A stretch of 64,000 nt of DNA from Deinococcus cellulosilyticus NBRC 106333 = KACC 11606 (GTDB lineage Bacteria; Deinococcota; Deinococci; Deinococcales; Deinococcaceae): the NCBI RefSeq assembly GCF_007990775.1, contig NZ_BJXB01000022.1, forward strand, positions 37,631 to 101,630, given 5' to 3'. Made by a program: the position numbers and the translations under genes. This document shows positions 32,776 to 41,902 of the stretch, piece after piece; position 1 is the stretch's first letter, and each line of letters starts with the position of its first letter. Below the pieces are notes generated by a model that was given only the letters and a program-made list of their open reading frames with translations, searched no databases and was not told where the DNA came from.

Positions 32776-34839
32776 TCAATCCTCAATCTCTTCGAGTGCC
32801 CCGTGTTTCAGCATGAAATGGCGCTGGGAACTGACGGTCTTGCTGCCGCGCACCTTCTCGAATTTGCCATCCGGAAAGAGTTGCCAGCTTCCGCGTGTGT
32901 CTCGCCACTCTGCTTCAATGAGGTTGTTCAGGTAACGCTGGTGTTTCTGGCTGCCTATCGGGATGACCACCTCGACCCGACGGTTGAGGTTGCGGGTCAT
33001 CCAGTCGGCACTGCCAATGTACACTTCACTGGCTCCGCCATTGTGGAAGGCGTAAATGCGGGCATGTTCCAGAAAACGCCCGATGATGGAGCGCACCACG
33101 ATGTTGTCGCTTAGTCCTGGCACGCCAGGCTTCAGGCAGCAGACCCCACGGATGATCAGGCGGATCTGCACCCCTGCCTGTGAGGCCTGATAGAGCTTCT
33201 GGATCATTCCCGGATCGGTCAGGCTGTTCATCTTGGCAGCAATGGCAGCAGGCTGCCCTGCTTTCGCATGTTCGATTTCGCGGTCAATCAGCTCATAGAA
33301 GTCATGGCGCATGCGTTCTGGAGCCACCAGCATCTTGCGGTAGGTGGCTTCGGCGTATCCGGTCAGGCGGTTGAAGAGTTCGCTGGCGTCAATGCAGATG
33401 CTCTTGTCAGAGGTCAGGTAGGAGATGTCTGTGTACAGCGCAGCTGTCCTGGGGTTGTAGTTTCCGGTCCCGATGTGCACGTAGCGCCTCAGTCCTCCCT
33501 GTTCCCGCCGAACCACCAGGGTGACCTTGGCGTGGGTCTTGAGCTTGGGAAGACCGTATACCACGTGGATGCCTGCCCGTTCCAGTGCTCTTGCCCAGGT
33601 GATGTTGCGCTGTTCATCGAATCTGGCCTTGAGCTCGACCAGGGCCACCACCTGTTTCCCTGCTTCTGCCGCCTGGGTGAGGGCACGCAGCAGACGGCGG
33701 TCTCCTCCAGTGCGGTACAGGGTCTGTTTGATGGCCAGAACATCCGGGTCTCTGGCTGCAGCCTCAATGAACTGCAAGACCCCATCAAAGGATTCATAAG
33801 GGTGGTGGAGCAGCACATCCTGTTGTTGCAGGGTGCAGAAGATGCCCTCTTCCCCTTCCAGATCTGGAATGCTCGCCACATAAGGGATGTAGGTCAGGTG
33901 TGGGTGGTCCGGGGCCAGCATGCCCACGAGTCCCATGAAGTCAGCAACCCCCAGAGGTCCAGAAAGCAGAAAGACATCCTGCCTGCTGAGCCTCAGGCGC
34001 TCGGTCAGTTCTTTCAGCAGGCGCTCTGGAATGTCAGGGTTGGCTTCCAGACGCACCACTGCCCCGAAACGCCTGCGCCTCAGGCCGTCTTCGATGGTGG
34101 CCAGGAGGTCTTCGGCTTCCTCTTCTTCAAATTCATAGTCGGTGTTGCGGGTGACCCGGAAAACATGGCTGCTGACCACCGTGCGCCCCCGGAAAAGTTC
34201 GGAAAGGTGGGCCGCGATGATGTCTTCCAGGAACATGTACTGGCCGCTGGAAATCCGAACCACCCTGGGAAGCACACCCACCGGCACTTTCACACGGGCC
34301 AGTTCGATTCCCTCGTCTTCTTCCAGAATCACGGCAAGGTTCAGACTGAGGTTGGAAATGTACGGGAATGGGTGGCTGGGGTCCACCGCCAGTGGAGTCA
34401 GCACCGGGTGGACTTCCTTGAGGTAATACTCTTTCAGTTCTGCCCGCACCTCGTCTTCCAGTTCGTCGTATTTCACAAACTGGATGCCGTGCCTGTCCAG
34501 ATTCTCCAGGTTGGTCTGCAGGGTTTTCTGAATGCTGGCCATCATCTCTGGCATGTGTTTGCGGACCAGGTCCAGGTTCTGGTGGGGGGTCAGGCCGTCA
34601 GGGGTGTGGCTGCGCACATGTGCGGCAATCTGGCGGTGAATGCCCGCCACCCGCACCATGAAGAATTCATCGAGGTTGCTGCCACAGATGGCAGAATACT
34701 TGATGCGTTCCAGAGGGGGATTCTTGGGATGCATGGCTTCGTGGCGCACCCGTTCGTTGAACTCCAGCCAGGCCAGTTCACGGTTCAGGTAGGCGTCTCT
34801 GGGCAGCTTTTCGACGGCTTGATGACTTTCCACTGACAT
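32776..34839 (-). CDS. ppk: Polyphosphate kinase 1
   Basis: 687 aa; reversibly polymerises the ATP gamma-phosphate into polyphosphate. All four PPK1 domains: N domain (LNRELAWLEFNERVRHEA), FMVRVAGIHRQI, then the phospholipase-D-like catalytic domains with LKTHAKVTLVVRRE (autophosphorylated His) and YVHIGTGNYN, plus RLIIRGVCCLKPGVPGLSDNI and SADWMTRNLNRRVEV. Start ATG 34839 with GGAAAG upstream and TAGAAT 11 nt before the ATG. Monocistronic, divergent from the binding-protein gene. Confidence 0.96.
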   Translation of the reverse strand: MSVESHQAVEKLPRDAYLNRELAWLEFNERVRHEAMHPKNPPLERIKYSAICGSNLDEFFMVRVAGIHRQIAAHVRSHTPDGLTPHQNLDLVRKHMPEMMASIQKTLQTNLENLDRHGIQFVKYDELEDEVRAELKEYYLKEVHPVLTPLAVDPSHPFPYISNLSLNLAVILEEDEGIELARVKVPVGVLPRVVRISSGQYMFLEDIIAAHLSELFRGRTVVSSHVFRVTRNTDYEFEEEEAEDLLATIEDGLRRRRFGAVVRLEANPDIPERLLKELTERLRLSRQDVFLLSGPLGVADFMGLVGMLAPDHPHLTYIPYVASIPDLEGEEGIFCTLQQQDVLLHHPYESFDGVLQFIEAAARDPDVLAIKQTLYRTGGDRRLLRALTQAAEAGKQVVALVELKARFDEQRNITWARALERAGIHVVYGLPKLKTHAKVTLVVRREQGGLRRYVHIGTGNYNPRTAALYTDISYLTSDKSICIDASELFNRLTGYAEATYRKMLVAPERMRHDFYELIDREIEHAKAGQPAAIAAKMNSLTDPGMIQKLYQASQAGVQIRLIIRGVCCLKPGVPGLSDNIVVRSIIGRFLEHARIYAFHNGGASEVYIGSADWMTRNLNRRVEVVIPIGSQKHQRYLNNLIEAEWRDTRGSWQLFPDGKFEKVRGSKTVSSQRHFMLKHGALEEIED

Positions 34840-34973
34840 ATGTTCTTTCCATTCTAGAAGCTGAAAGTGTGGAGAAGTTCATGGTTCTGTCAGCCCTGTG
34901 TATGGGTATAGACCTCTGGAGGGTCCAATTCTGTGAAGTTCCGCGCGGTTGAGCCCTGCTTCTGGATGCTGAA

Positions 34974-35006
34974 CTTGAATTTTGATAATGATTTTATATT
35001 ATCATT
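34974..35006 (+). promoter_or_regulatory. Fur-type box overlapping a leaderless promoter
   Basis: -35 CTTGAA (34974-34979), 17-bp spacer, -10 TATTAT (34997-35002), 6 nt before ATG 35009. Between and over them lie two overlapping dyads: GATAAT / ATTATC (34984-35003) and AATGAT / ATCATT (34987-35006), matching the GATAATGATAATCATTATC Fur pattern. Iron- or manganese-dependent repression is expected. Confidence 0.78.
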
Positions 35007-35008
35007 CT

Positions 35009-35947
35009 ATGAATTTGAAACCTCTTCTCCCCACCTTTCTTGCCCTGTTCAGTGGAACAGTGTCAGCCGTGAACATCAAGCACGAGGTGGGAACCACCAG
35101 CGTCAAGCCCACTCCCAAACGCATTGTTGCCCTTGGCCCCCATGCCCTGGACCTGCTGCTGTCTCTGGGCATCCAGCCTGTGGGGTATGGAGAGGCAACA
35201 CAGCTGGGGATCAACAACTTTGGCGAGCCCCTTAAACAGATCAAATATCTGGGCAAATGGGTCACGGGCACTCCAGTGAATGTTGGAGACCGCTTCAACC
35301 CCAGTCTGGAGGTGCTGATGGCACTCAAAACCGACCTGATCGTGGGAGAGAATTTTGCCAGTGCAGCCTACCCCCAGCTGGAACGCATTGCACCAACCCT
35401 GCTTTTCAAAGGCACTGGACGCAACGACTGGAAGAAAACCCTGCCCCTGCTTGCGCTCGCGGTGGGCAAACAAAAAGAGGCAGCGCAGACCCTCAACAGC
35501 TACCGAAAATATGTGGACCAGGCCAGAACCCAGCTGAAGCCACTGGTCAAAAACAAGAAGTTTCTGCTGGTCTGGAACAGTGGCTTTGCAGTGAACACCA
35601 CGTTCACCGTCTTCACAGCCGATGATTACGCTGGCGGTGTCCTGGAGGACCTGGGAATGAAAGTGCTCTCTGCAGGCGGTCCTCAAAAGGTCCTCTCTCT
35701 GGAGGGCCTGGCGGCCATCAAAGCCGATGCAGTCCTGGTGCTTGCGGCTGGAAAGAGCACCCCAGAAGCTGCACGTGAGGACTGGTACGGTCATCCCCTG
35801 TTGCAATCCCTCCCTGTCAGCAAACAGAAACAGGTGTATTTCTTTGACTACCATCCCTTTGCAAGGATTCGAGGACCACTTGCTGCACGCCTGATGGTGG
35901 ATCAGCTTCAGCAGGCCCTGAAAACAGGCTGCACCGTTCACTGTTGA
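35009..35947 (+). CDS. Iron-complex type ABC substrate-binding protein
   Basis: 312 aa, FecB/BtuF-like class III periplasmic binding protein. Signal peptide ends VSA-V; then PKRIVALGPHALDLLLSLGI, the TDLIVGENFA region, SAGGPQKVLSLEGLAAIKAD and DYHPFARIRGPLAARLM. No lipobox, so it is soluble or anchored otherwise. Binds a siderophore-, heme- or cobalamin-like ligand; the Fur-type box argues for iron. No permease or ATPase gene is adjacent, so its transporter must be elsewhere. Start at ATG 35009, leaderless. Confidence 0.85.
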   Translation: MNLKPLLPTFLALFSGTVSAVNIKHEVGTTSVKPTPKRIVALGPHALDLLLSLGIQPVGYGEATQLGINNFGEPLKQIKYLGKWVTGTPVNVGDRFNPSLEVLMALKTDLIVGENFASAAYPQLERIAPTLLFKGTGRNDWKKTLPLLALAVGKQKEAAQTLNSYRKYVDQARTQLKPLVKNKKFLLVWNSGFAVNTTFTVFTADDYAGGVLEDLGMKVLSAGGPQKVLSLEGLAAIKADAVLVLAAGKSTPEAAREDWYGHPLLQSLPVSKQKQVYFFDYHPFARIRGPLAARLMVDQLQQALKTGCTVHC

Positions 35948-35962
35948 TTTCCAGAGAGCAAG

Positions 35963-35992
35963 AAATCCCTCCTGAGCTTCCAGGAGGGATTT
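35963..35992. terminator. Bidirectional terminator
   Basis: A perfect 12-bp stem, AAATCCCTCCTG / CAGGAGGGATTT with loop AGCTTC, lies between two convergent genes. Confidence 0.88.
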
Positions 35993-36003
35993 TGCCATCA
36001 AGG

Positions 36004-36414
36004 TCAGAGGTGAACAGCGTCCAGGTCAGGCAGGAGGGTGACGCTCTCCTGCTCGTTGGGGTCGGTGCGGGCCAGAAGGGCCACTGCTTCTTCGGTCTGG
36101 CTCATGTTGTAGGGCAGGTGGGGCATGTTGGCTGGAATGTACAGGTAGTCTCCTGCACGCACCACCAGGTGGTCTTTGAGGCCTTCTCCATACCACATGC
36201 CCACTTCACCTTTCAGCATGTAGATGGCCGTTTCATGTTCCTGGTGCAGGTGGGCTTTTGCTTTTGCCCCCGGAGGAAAGGTGTTGAGGTGCATGCAGAG
36301 GCCCTGTGATCCTGTGCTCTGCGTGGAGATGCCCATCTGGTAATCAAGGCCCTGTTTGCCTCTGTACTGCTCATCGGAGCGGACCACTTTGCAGGTCAGT
36401 AAAGTGCTTTCCAT
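36004..36414 (-). CDS. Cupin-domain protein, 136 aa
   Basis: Single-domain cupin. Metal motif 1: PPGAKAKAHLHQEHETAIYML (HxH...E); motif 2: GDYLYIPANMPHLPYN with the last His. Probably a metal-binding sensor or small dioxygenase/isomerase; substrate unknown. A GGAAAGGAC ribosome site precedes ATG 36414. Monocistronic with its own terminator; a TATACA-like element lies upstream. Confidence 0.85.
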   Translation of the reverse strand: MESTLLTCKVVRSDEQYRGKQGLDYQMGISTQSTGSQGLCMHLNTFPPGAKAKAHLHQEHETAIYMLKGEVGMWYGEGLKDHLVVRAGDYLYIPANMPHLPYNMSQTEEAVALLARTDPNEQESVTLLPDLDAVHL

Positions 36415-36478
36415 GGCAAGTCCTTTCCAGCAGCCTGAATGCTGCTGTATACAATCTGGATTACTGTATTCATACCAT

Positions 36479-36503
36479 AAAAAAACCGCCCAAGTGGGCG
36501 GTT
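36479..36503 (-). terminator. fabF terminator
   Basis: On the minus strand AACCGCCC / GGGCGGTT with loop ACTT is followed by seven T residues. Confidence 0.92.
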
Positions 36504-36531
36504 AAAAAGATTAACTTTGTGTACTTCCAAC

Positions 36532-37764
36532 TCAAACGTAACGTTTGAAAACCAGCACTGCATTCTGTCCACCAAACGCAAAGGAGTTGGACATGGCGTA
36601 CTCCACCTGCTGCTCCCGGGCCTGGTTGGGGATGTAATCCAGATCCAGCTCGGGATCAGGGTCCTCGTAATTGATGGTGGGGGGAAGCACTCCAAATTTG
36701 AGGGCCTGGGCACAGGCAATGGCTTCCACGGCCCCTGCGGCCCCCAGCAGGTGTCCAGTCTGGGATTTGGTGCTGCTCACGGCAAGCTTGCAGGCATGAT
36801 CTCCAAACACAGACTTGAGGGCCTGCGTTTCTGCCAGATCGTTGGCGGGGGTGGAGGTCCCGTGGGCATTCACATACCCGATCTGCTCGGGTTCCACACC
36901 GGCACTTTTCAGGGCACGGCGCATGGCCAGAGCTGCACCACGGCCCTCAGGAGCAGGCATGGTCATGTGGTAGGCATCAGCACTGGTGCCGTAGCCCACA
37001 ACCTCTGCATAGATGCGTGCACCGCGCTTCAGGGCATGCTCCAGTTCTTCCAGAATCAGGATGCCTGAGCCTTCCCCCATGACGAATCCATCTCTGGAGG
37101 CGGTAAAAGGACGGCTTGCCTTCTGGGGCTCATCGTTGCGGGTGGACAGGGCCTTCATGCTGGCAAATCCGCCCATGGACATTCCAGTGATGGCAGCTTC
37201 TGCTCCTCCTGTCACCATGATGTCTGCCTCACCACGCTGAATGATGCGGAAAGCATCACCAATGGCACCACTTCCCGTGGCACAGGCGGTCACCACAGTG
37301 CTGCTTGGACCCATCAGGCCATAGCGCATGGCCACCTGCCCGGAAGCCATGTTGGCAATCATGGTGGGAATGAAGAAAGGCGAAATCCGGTTTGGACCCT
37401 TGGTGACGAAGGTCACCGCTGCCTCCTGATAGGACTCCAGGCCACCAATGCCACTGCCAATCAGGGAACCAGCGTGCTCGCCTGCCACATCTTCTTCTTT
37501 CAGACCTGCATCTTCCAGGGCCAGTGCAGCACCCACCATCGCCATCTTGACGAAGCGGTCCATGCGTTTGGCCTCTTTGGGATCAATCCAGCGGGAGAAG
37601 TCCAGGTGAACCTCGCCAGCAATTCTGCTGTTGATCACGCTGGCATCAAAATAGGTCAGTGGTCCCACGCCACTTTTGCCAGAGTGCTGTCCTTCCAGGA
37701 AAGCCTCGGCTCCCACACCAATGGGAGTGACTGGACCCACCCCTGTCATCACAACTCGTTTCAC
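36532..37764 (-). CDS. fabF: Beta-ketoacyl-ACP synthase II
   Basis: 410 aa condensing enzyme elongating acyl-ACP with malonyl-ACP. Catalytic triad visible: Cys in VTACATGSGAIG, His in NAHGTSTPAND, His in SQTGHLLGAAGAVE. C-terminal NSFAFGGQNAVLVF as in FabF. Start is GTG 37764 with an AGAGGAGG site 8 nt before it. A TATAAT (minus strand, 37809-37814) precedes it. No acpP, fabD or fabG is adjacent, but plsX lies 1.5 kb upstream on the same strand. Confidence 0.95.
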   Translation of the reverse strand: MKRVVMTGVGPVTPIGVGAEAFLEGQHSGKSGVGPLTYFDASVINSRIAGEVHLDFSRWIDPKEAKRMDRFVKMAMVGAALALEDAGLKEEDVAGEHAGSLIGSGIGGLESYQEAAVTFVTKGPNRISPFFIPTMIANMASGQVAMRYGLMGPSSTVVTACATGSGAIGDAFRIIQRGEADIMVTGGAEAAITGMSMGGFASMKALSTRNDEPQKASRPFTASRDGFVMGEGSGILILEELEHALKRGARIYAEVVGYGTSADAYHMTMPAPEGRGAALAMRRALKSAGVEPEQIGYVNAHGTSTPANDLAETQALKSVFGDHACKLAVSSTKSQTGHLLGAAGAVEAIACAQALKFGVLPPTINYEDPDPELDLDYIPNQAREQQVEYAMSNSFAFGGQNAVLVFKRYV

Positions 37765-37964
37765 GTCGTGCCTCCTCTAAAAGAGTGTGTCTTCGCACTA
37801 AACACAAATTATATCCTGCATCACAGCAAAATGACCGGATTGGACCAGGTTCAACTTCTGCGCCTCACAGAAGCCAGCAGAATCCTGTGCAGGAAGACAG
37901 CCAGCCATGAAAGCTGGCCATCCTTCAGACAACACAAAAGATTAGCACAGGACGCTGCATCCAC

Positions 37965-39134
37965 CTAGCTGTTCTTGTCTGTATCCTGTCCGGTCTCTGG
38001 GCGTTTTTTCAGGTCTGCTGGAGCTTCTGAAGCTGGGGCCTGCTTGAACTCGACCACCAGAGGTTCCCCTCCCCAGTTGACGGTCTTCCTGGAGGCAGGA
38101 ATCATGATCTGCGCCTCGTCCATGGCCCGCTTGATGCGGCGGTTGAACTCACGGCCCAGTGCCCACTGGGATTTGGGAAGCACCTTGAAAAGGGCGCGGA
38201 TGTTCACCGAATCCATGTTGAGGGCGGTGATCCCCTGCACTTCTGGCGCTTCCAGAAAGTGATCTTTCCACTCGGCTTCCTCATAGAGTTCCCCGGCGAC
38301 TTTCTTGATGACCTCAATGGCCCTGTCAAGATCTGCGTCGTAGCCCACACTGACGTTGGCCACAAAACGGCTCCACTCTTTGGACTGCACGCTCACGGTC
38401 TGGATCTGGCCGTTGGGAATGATGTGCACCGTGCCATCCAGCGCACGCAGGTGGGTCACCCGCAAATTCAGCTTCTCCACACCGCCAGACAGGTTGGGGT
38501 TGTTGTTCACGATGATGGAATCATCCACCCCATACTGGTCTTCGAGCAGGATGAAAAACCCGGTGAAGATGTCCTTGATCAGGGCCTGTGCCCCGAAGGA
38601 CACCGCCAGACCCAGCACCGATACCGAAGCCAACAGGGCACTGGAACGGATGCCCAGGTTGTCGAGCACCATCACAAAAGCCAGAATCACGATGATCACT
38701 GTTGCCGTGCTGCGCAAAACCCCGGTCAGTGTTCGAACACGCACCGTTCTGCGGCTGAATTCATTGCCAGGAACGATGCGCTCTGCAAGCTGATTCACAA
38801 CTTTCAGAGCAATGTAACTCAGGAGGATCACTGCAACAATGCGACCAATCACCTGGGTGAACCAGGCCACCACTTCATTGCCCTGCTGGTAAAACGCAGC
38901 AAGATGCTCCATCCTGAGCGTATAAATGCCCACCACCACAGCCATGTAGATGATGGCAACAAGCCAGCCCAGTCGAATGAAACGGAACAGTCGAAGGTCC
39001 TGTGCCCCGACTGCCCGCTCAGCGTACACTTCCGCAAACCTGAGTGCTTTTGAGCCCATCAGCCACATGCCGTAAAGCACAGCAAGTCTGAGCACCAGTG
39101 CAATGATCATTGAAGGTTGCAAAAAATCCCACAT
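37965..39134 (-). CDS. MscS-family mechanosensitive channel
   Basis: 389 aa. Several N-terminal membrane helices, the pore helix region SALLASVSVLGLAVSFGAQALIKDIFTGFFILLE and the beta domain with YGVDDSIIV and NLRVTHLRALDGTVHIIPNGQI, then the cytoplasmic alpha/beta domain. Releases solutes on hypo-osmotic shock. A charged C-terminal tail (PADLKKRPETGQDTDKNS) is not conserved. ATG 39134 lies 7 nt after TAGCCT on the minus strand, no Shine-Dalgarno. Between fabF and plsX, same strand. Confidence 0.92.
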   Translation of the reverse strand: MWDFLQPSMIIALVLRLAVLYGMWLMGSKALRFAEVYAERAVGAQDLRLFRFIRLGWLVAIIYMAVVVGIYTLRMEHLAAFYQQGNEVVAWFTQVIGRIVAVILLSYIALKVVNQLAERIVPGNEFSRRTVRVRTLTGVLRSTATVIIVILAFVMVLDNLGIRSSALLASVSVLGLAVSFGAQALIKDIFTGFFILLEDQYGVDDSIIVNNNPNLSGGVEKLNLRVTHLRALDGTVHIIPNGQIQTVSVQSKEWSRFVANVSVGYDADLDRAIEVIKKVAGELYEEAEWKDHFLEAPEVQGITALNMDSVNIRALFKVLPKSQWALGREFNRRIKRAMDEAQIMIPASRKTVNWGGEPLVVEFKQAPASEAPADLKKRPETGQDTDKNS

Positions 39135-39224
39135 GGTATTCAGGCTAACAAATCACCTTAAGAATTCTGTGCGTCAGCAACAAGAAAGCTTAATCAGGGA
39201 TTGCCCGATTGCAGAGGCAGGCAT

Positions 39225-40223
39225 TCACCCACTTGCAGGACTTGAAAAAGATTTAAGCCTGCCCAGCACATCCTTCTGGTAGGCTTCATGGGCCACCCGC
39301 ACAGCATTCTTAACCGCTTTGACATCCCCACTGCCGTGCCCGATGAACACCAGGCCCTGCACGCCCAGCAGCACACTGGCCCCATATTCACTGGGGTCCA
39401 CACGGTCTGCAATTTTCCTGAGGGCAGGTCGGGCCAGCATGGCCCCAATTTTGGACACAAGCGTGCTCATCAGGGCCTCCTTGATCCAGCCCATCAGTAC
39501 TTTTGCCTCGCCCTCGGCAGTCTTGAGGACGACATTGCCCGTGAAACCATCGGTCACGATGATGTCTGTGGTGCCCTTGAAGATGTCCTTGCCTTCCACA
39601 TTGCCGTAGAAGTTGATCTCCGGGGTCTGTTTCAGCAGGGGATGGGCTTCGAGCACCAGGGCACTGCCCTTGTGTTCCTCTTCTCCAATGGACAGCAGCC
39701 CAACGCTGGGTCTGGGTCTGTTGTGCACCGCCTGATAATAGGCCGAGGCCAGCACAGCCCACTGCTGCAGATAGGGCGCTTTGATGTCCGCATTTGCACC
39801 CACATCCAACAGGGCACAAAAGCCCTTCTGGGAGGGCATGTAGGCCATGATGGCTGGACGGTCCACCCCTTTGATGCGGCCCAGGGTAAAGAGCGCACTG
39901 GCCATGGTGGCCCCACTGTGCCCCATCGACACTGCAGCTCCGGCTTTGCCTTCTTTCACCAGGCGGGTGCACACGTTGATGCTGGCTTCAGGTCTGCGCC
40001 GCACATCCGAGGCATGCTCATCCATGGTGATGAAATCCGCCGTGTGGTGAACCTGAACGTTCGGGTTCTGGGGGTACTTCTTCAGTTCTGCCTGCACCTG
40101 GGCTTCATCGCCCACCAGCAGAACAGGTATTCCAAGCTGGGCGGCCTCAACGGCCCCGGCCACCACCACACCGGGTCCGAAGTCACTGCCCATGGCATCT
40201 AGCGCAATTGGTAAGGTCTCCAT
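39225..40223 (-). CDS. plsX: Phosphate acyltransferase PlsX
   Basis: 332 aa. Makes acyl-phosphate from acyl-ACP for PlsY-dependent phospholipid synthesis. Motifs: IALDAMGSDFGPGVVVAGA, MDEHASDVRRR, VSMGHSGATMASALFTLGRI, RPAIMAYMPS, ILVDVGANAD-type LLDVGANADIKAPYL, GFTGNVVLKTAEGEA. Start ATG 40223 chosen: an upstream in-frame ATG (40235) overlaps a TATAAT on the minus strand that is the likely -10. Confidence 0.94.
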   Translation of the reverse strand: METLPIALDAMGSDFGPGVVVAGAVEAAQLGIPVLLVGDEAQVQAELKKYPQNPNVQVHHTADFITMDEHASDVRRRPEASINVCTRLVKEGKAGAAVSMGHSGATMASALFTLGRIKGVDRPAIMAYMPSQKGFCALLDVGANADIKAPYLQQWAVLASAYYQAVHNRPRPSVGLLSIGEEEHKGSALVLEAHPLLKQTPEINFYGNVEGKDIFKGTTDIIVTDGFTGNVVLKTAEGEAKVLMGWIKEALMSTLVSKIGAMLARPALRKIADRVDPSEYGASVLLGVQGLVFIGHGSGDVKAVKNAVRVAHEAYQKDVLGRLKSFSSPASG

Positions 40224-40277
40224 CCGAAAGAGCATTATAAACCTTCAGGGTGTGCAGAAAACTGAACTTGGGTAAAG

Positions 40278-40366
40278 GGCAGAAGGCAGAAGGCAGAAAG
40301 CAGAAGGCTTACGTGGCTTTAGCGGATGCCATGCTTGCCTTCTGCCTTTGGCTTTCTGCCTTCTGC
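40278..40366. repeat. Heptad inverted repeat forming one long hairpin
   Basis: Left arm 40278-40308 (GGCAGAA x3, AGCAGAA, GGC), right arm 40337-40366 (GCCTTCT, GCCTTTG, GCTTTCT, GCCTTCT, GC). The arms pair along most of their length around a 28-nt loop. It lies between plsX promoter DNA and the NYN gene stop. A T/A-rich tail follows on one side, so it might terminate the NYN transcript. Confidence 0.85.
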
Positions 40367-40413
40367 AAAAAGAAAAGCAGGGTCTCCCCTGCCTGATCAG
40401 ATCCTTGCTTTGT

Positions 40414-40998
40414 TCAGAACTCTTCGGAATCGTCAGAGTCGCTCGAGGGCATGTAGTAGGGCTTGGTTTCGGTGCGCATTTCGCTGGGGAGGCGGTAACC
40501 GGGACGTTCCACAGAGGTGCGGATGTCTTTGAGGTCGATGTATTCGTCTGCAGCATTGCGCAGTTCGTAGCTGGTCATCTCGGGGATGCTGGCCACAATC
40601 ACGCGCTTGCCTTTGAAGCGCAGCACTTCACAGGGACGCTCGAAGTCGCCGTCTCCGGTGAGCAGGATGGCGGTGTCGTAGAGGTCGGTGGTCGCCAGCA
40701 GGTCGGTGACAATCTCGATGTCGAGGTTGGCCCGGCGGTGGGTTTCACCGGTTTCGCTGTCGGTGATTTCACGCAGGGGTTTGGTGCGCACGGTGTATCC
40801 CATGTAGGTCAGGGCGTCGATGAAACGCTTCTGCTTGTCGTCCATGGGGTAGGGCACAGCGGTGTAGTAGAAGGCATTGTAAAGACGACCTTTTTCCGCA
40901 AAATACTCCAATATCTTGCGATGATCGAAATTCCAACCCAAACGTTTTGCAGCGGCGTACACGTTCGCGCCGTCGATGAACAGAGCCACTCGTTCCAT
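40414..40998 (-). CDS. NYN-domain protein (LabA/DUF88 family)
   Basis: 194 aa PIN-like RNase fold. Conserved acidic residues: FIDGANVY at the N-terminus, KRFIDAL, RRANLDIEIVTDLL and LLTGDGDFERPCEVL, the set expected for a metal-dependent ribonuclease. Ends in an acidic, Ser-rich tail (SSDSDDSEEF). Start ATG 40998 has an AAGGAG site; an ATG 7 codons upstream has none. Likely role in RNA turnover; target unknown. Confidence 0.88.
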   Translation of the reverse strand: MERVALFIDGANVYAAAKRLGWNFDHRKILEYFAEKGRLYNAFYYTAVPYPMDDKQKRFIDALTYMGYTVRTKPLREITDSETGETHRRANLDIEIVTDLLATTDLYDTAILLTGDGDFERPCEVLRFKGKRVIVASIPEMTSYELRNAADEYIDLKDIRTSVERPGYRLPSEMRTETKPYYMPSSDSDDSEEF

Positions 40999-41102
40999 AG
41001 GTCCACTCCTTGAGGTCAATCAATAAAATTTTGTTTCCCGGCTTTCACACGGTACTCCCCAGTATACGGTTTCTCACTTCTCAGAGTAAAGCGAATTTGC
41101 CC

Positions 41103-41420
41103 TCAATCCAGCGGAATTTCAGGTGTCACTTCAGGATCGCTCAAGGCCTGCCACACTGTTTCCTTAAGCGAACACAGGTTGATTCCCTCAAAAAGACAGG
41201 GGATTTCATTCAGATGACGCTGGGCTTTATGAAAGTTGCGGTGCGTCAAACTGCCGTGCACCCAGCGTTTGTGCATTGCTGCAGCAAAGAGGATCAGCAC
41301 AGAAAGGGCTTTTCGGTCATCTCCAGTGGCCTGCATCCAGAGTTCTTCCCAGGCCTCGTGCGCCTCCCAGTACTGGCGGGCGTTGAACAGCAGGATGCCT
41401 TTTTTCAGCCTTTCTTGCAT
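41103..41420 (-). CDS. DUF309 family protein, 105 aa
   Basis: Carries the family signature FNARQYWEAHEAWEELW at residues 12-28, then a second helix pair (LILFAAAMHKRWV). DUF309 proteins are small helical, putative metal-dependent hydrolases of unknown function; the His and Glu residues of the signature could bind metal. TATGAT ends 6 nt before ATG 41420 on the minus strand, so leaderless. Divergent from trxA. Confidence 0.85.
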   Translation of the reverse strand: MQERLKKGILLFNARQYWEAHEAWEELWMQATGDDRKALSVLILFAAAMHKRWVHGSLTHRNFHKAQRHLNEIPCLFEGINLCSLKETVWQALSDPEVTPEIPLD

Positions 41421-41513
41421 GCTTCGATCATAACACGTACAAGATCTGCACTTTAAATTTTAAAGTATAACTTATCTCCCAATCTCCAGCACGCAAAAGC
41501 GTAGAATACGGTC

Positions 41514-41846
41514 ATGGGCAAGGCACAAGAAATCACCGACCAAAATTTTGACAGCACCATTCAGGAAGGGCTCACCCTCGTGGACTTCTGGGCTCCCTGG
41601 TGCGGACCCTGCCGCATGGTTGCTCCTGTGATCGAAGAACTCGCTGGCGATTACGAAGGCCAGGTCAAAGTCACCAAACTGAACGTGGACGACAACCAGG
41701 CCACCGCCATGAAATTCCGCGTCATGAGCATCCCCACCGTGATCCTCTTCAAAGACGGCCAACCCGTCGAAGTGACCGTTGGCGCACGGGGCAAACCCCA
41801 CTTCAAGCAGGTCATTGAGAAACACCTTGATACTGTCAAGAACTGA
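41514..41846 (+). CDS. trxA: Thioredoxin
   Basis: 110 aa. Classic redox site WCGPCR (about residues 30-35) in the thioredoxin fold, with the cis-proline loop SIPTVILF. Reduces disulphides in the cytoplasm. TAGAAT ends exactly 6 nt before the ATG and no Shine-Dalgarno is present, so leaderless. Ends with a strong two-way terminator. Confidence 0.96.
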   Translation: MGKAQEITDQNFDSTIQEGLTLVDFWAPWCGPCRMVAPVIEELAGDYEGQVKVTKLNVDDNQATAMKFRVMSIPTVILFKDGQPVEVTVGARGKPHFKQVIEKHLDTVKN

Positions 41847-41862
41847 ACCCAGAGTTCAGAAG

Positions 41863-41892
41863 AAAAGAAGCGGATTGATCCGCTTCTTTTTT
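41863..41892. terminator. Bidirectional terminator after trxA
   Basis: A 13-bp perfect stem, AAAAGAAGCGGAT / ATCCGCTTCTTTT, with a two-base centre and T-run (A-run on the other strand). Confidence 0.9.
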
Positions 41893-41902
41893 GTTTAGAG
41901 GG

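Noticed and set aside
24642..37819. A 15-bp word GCAGGATATAATTTG shared by the promoter region of the lipoprotein-dxs operon (24642-24656) and, on the minus strand, fabF (37805-37819).
   Set aside because: Both contain a TATAAT -10, which explains much of the match, and a few 15-bp coincidences are expected in a window of this size.
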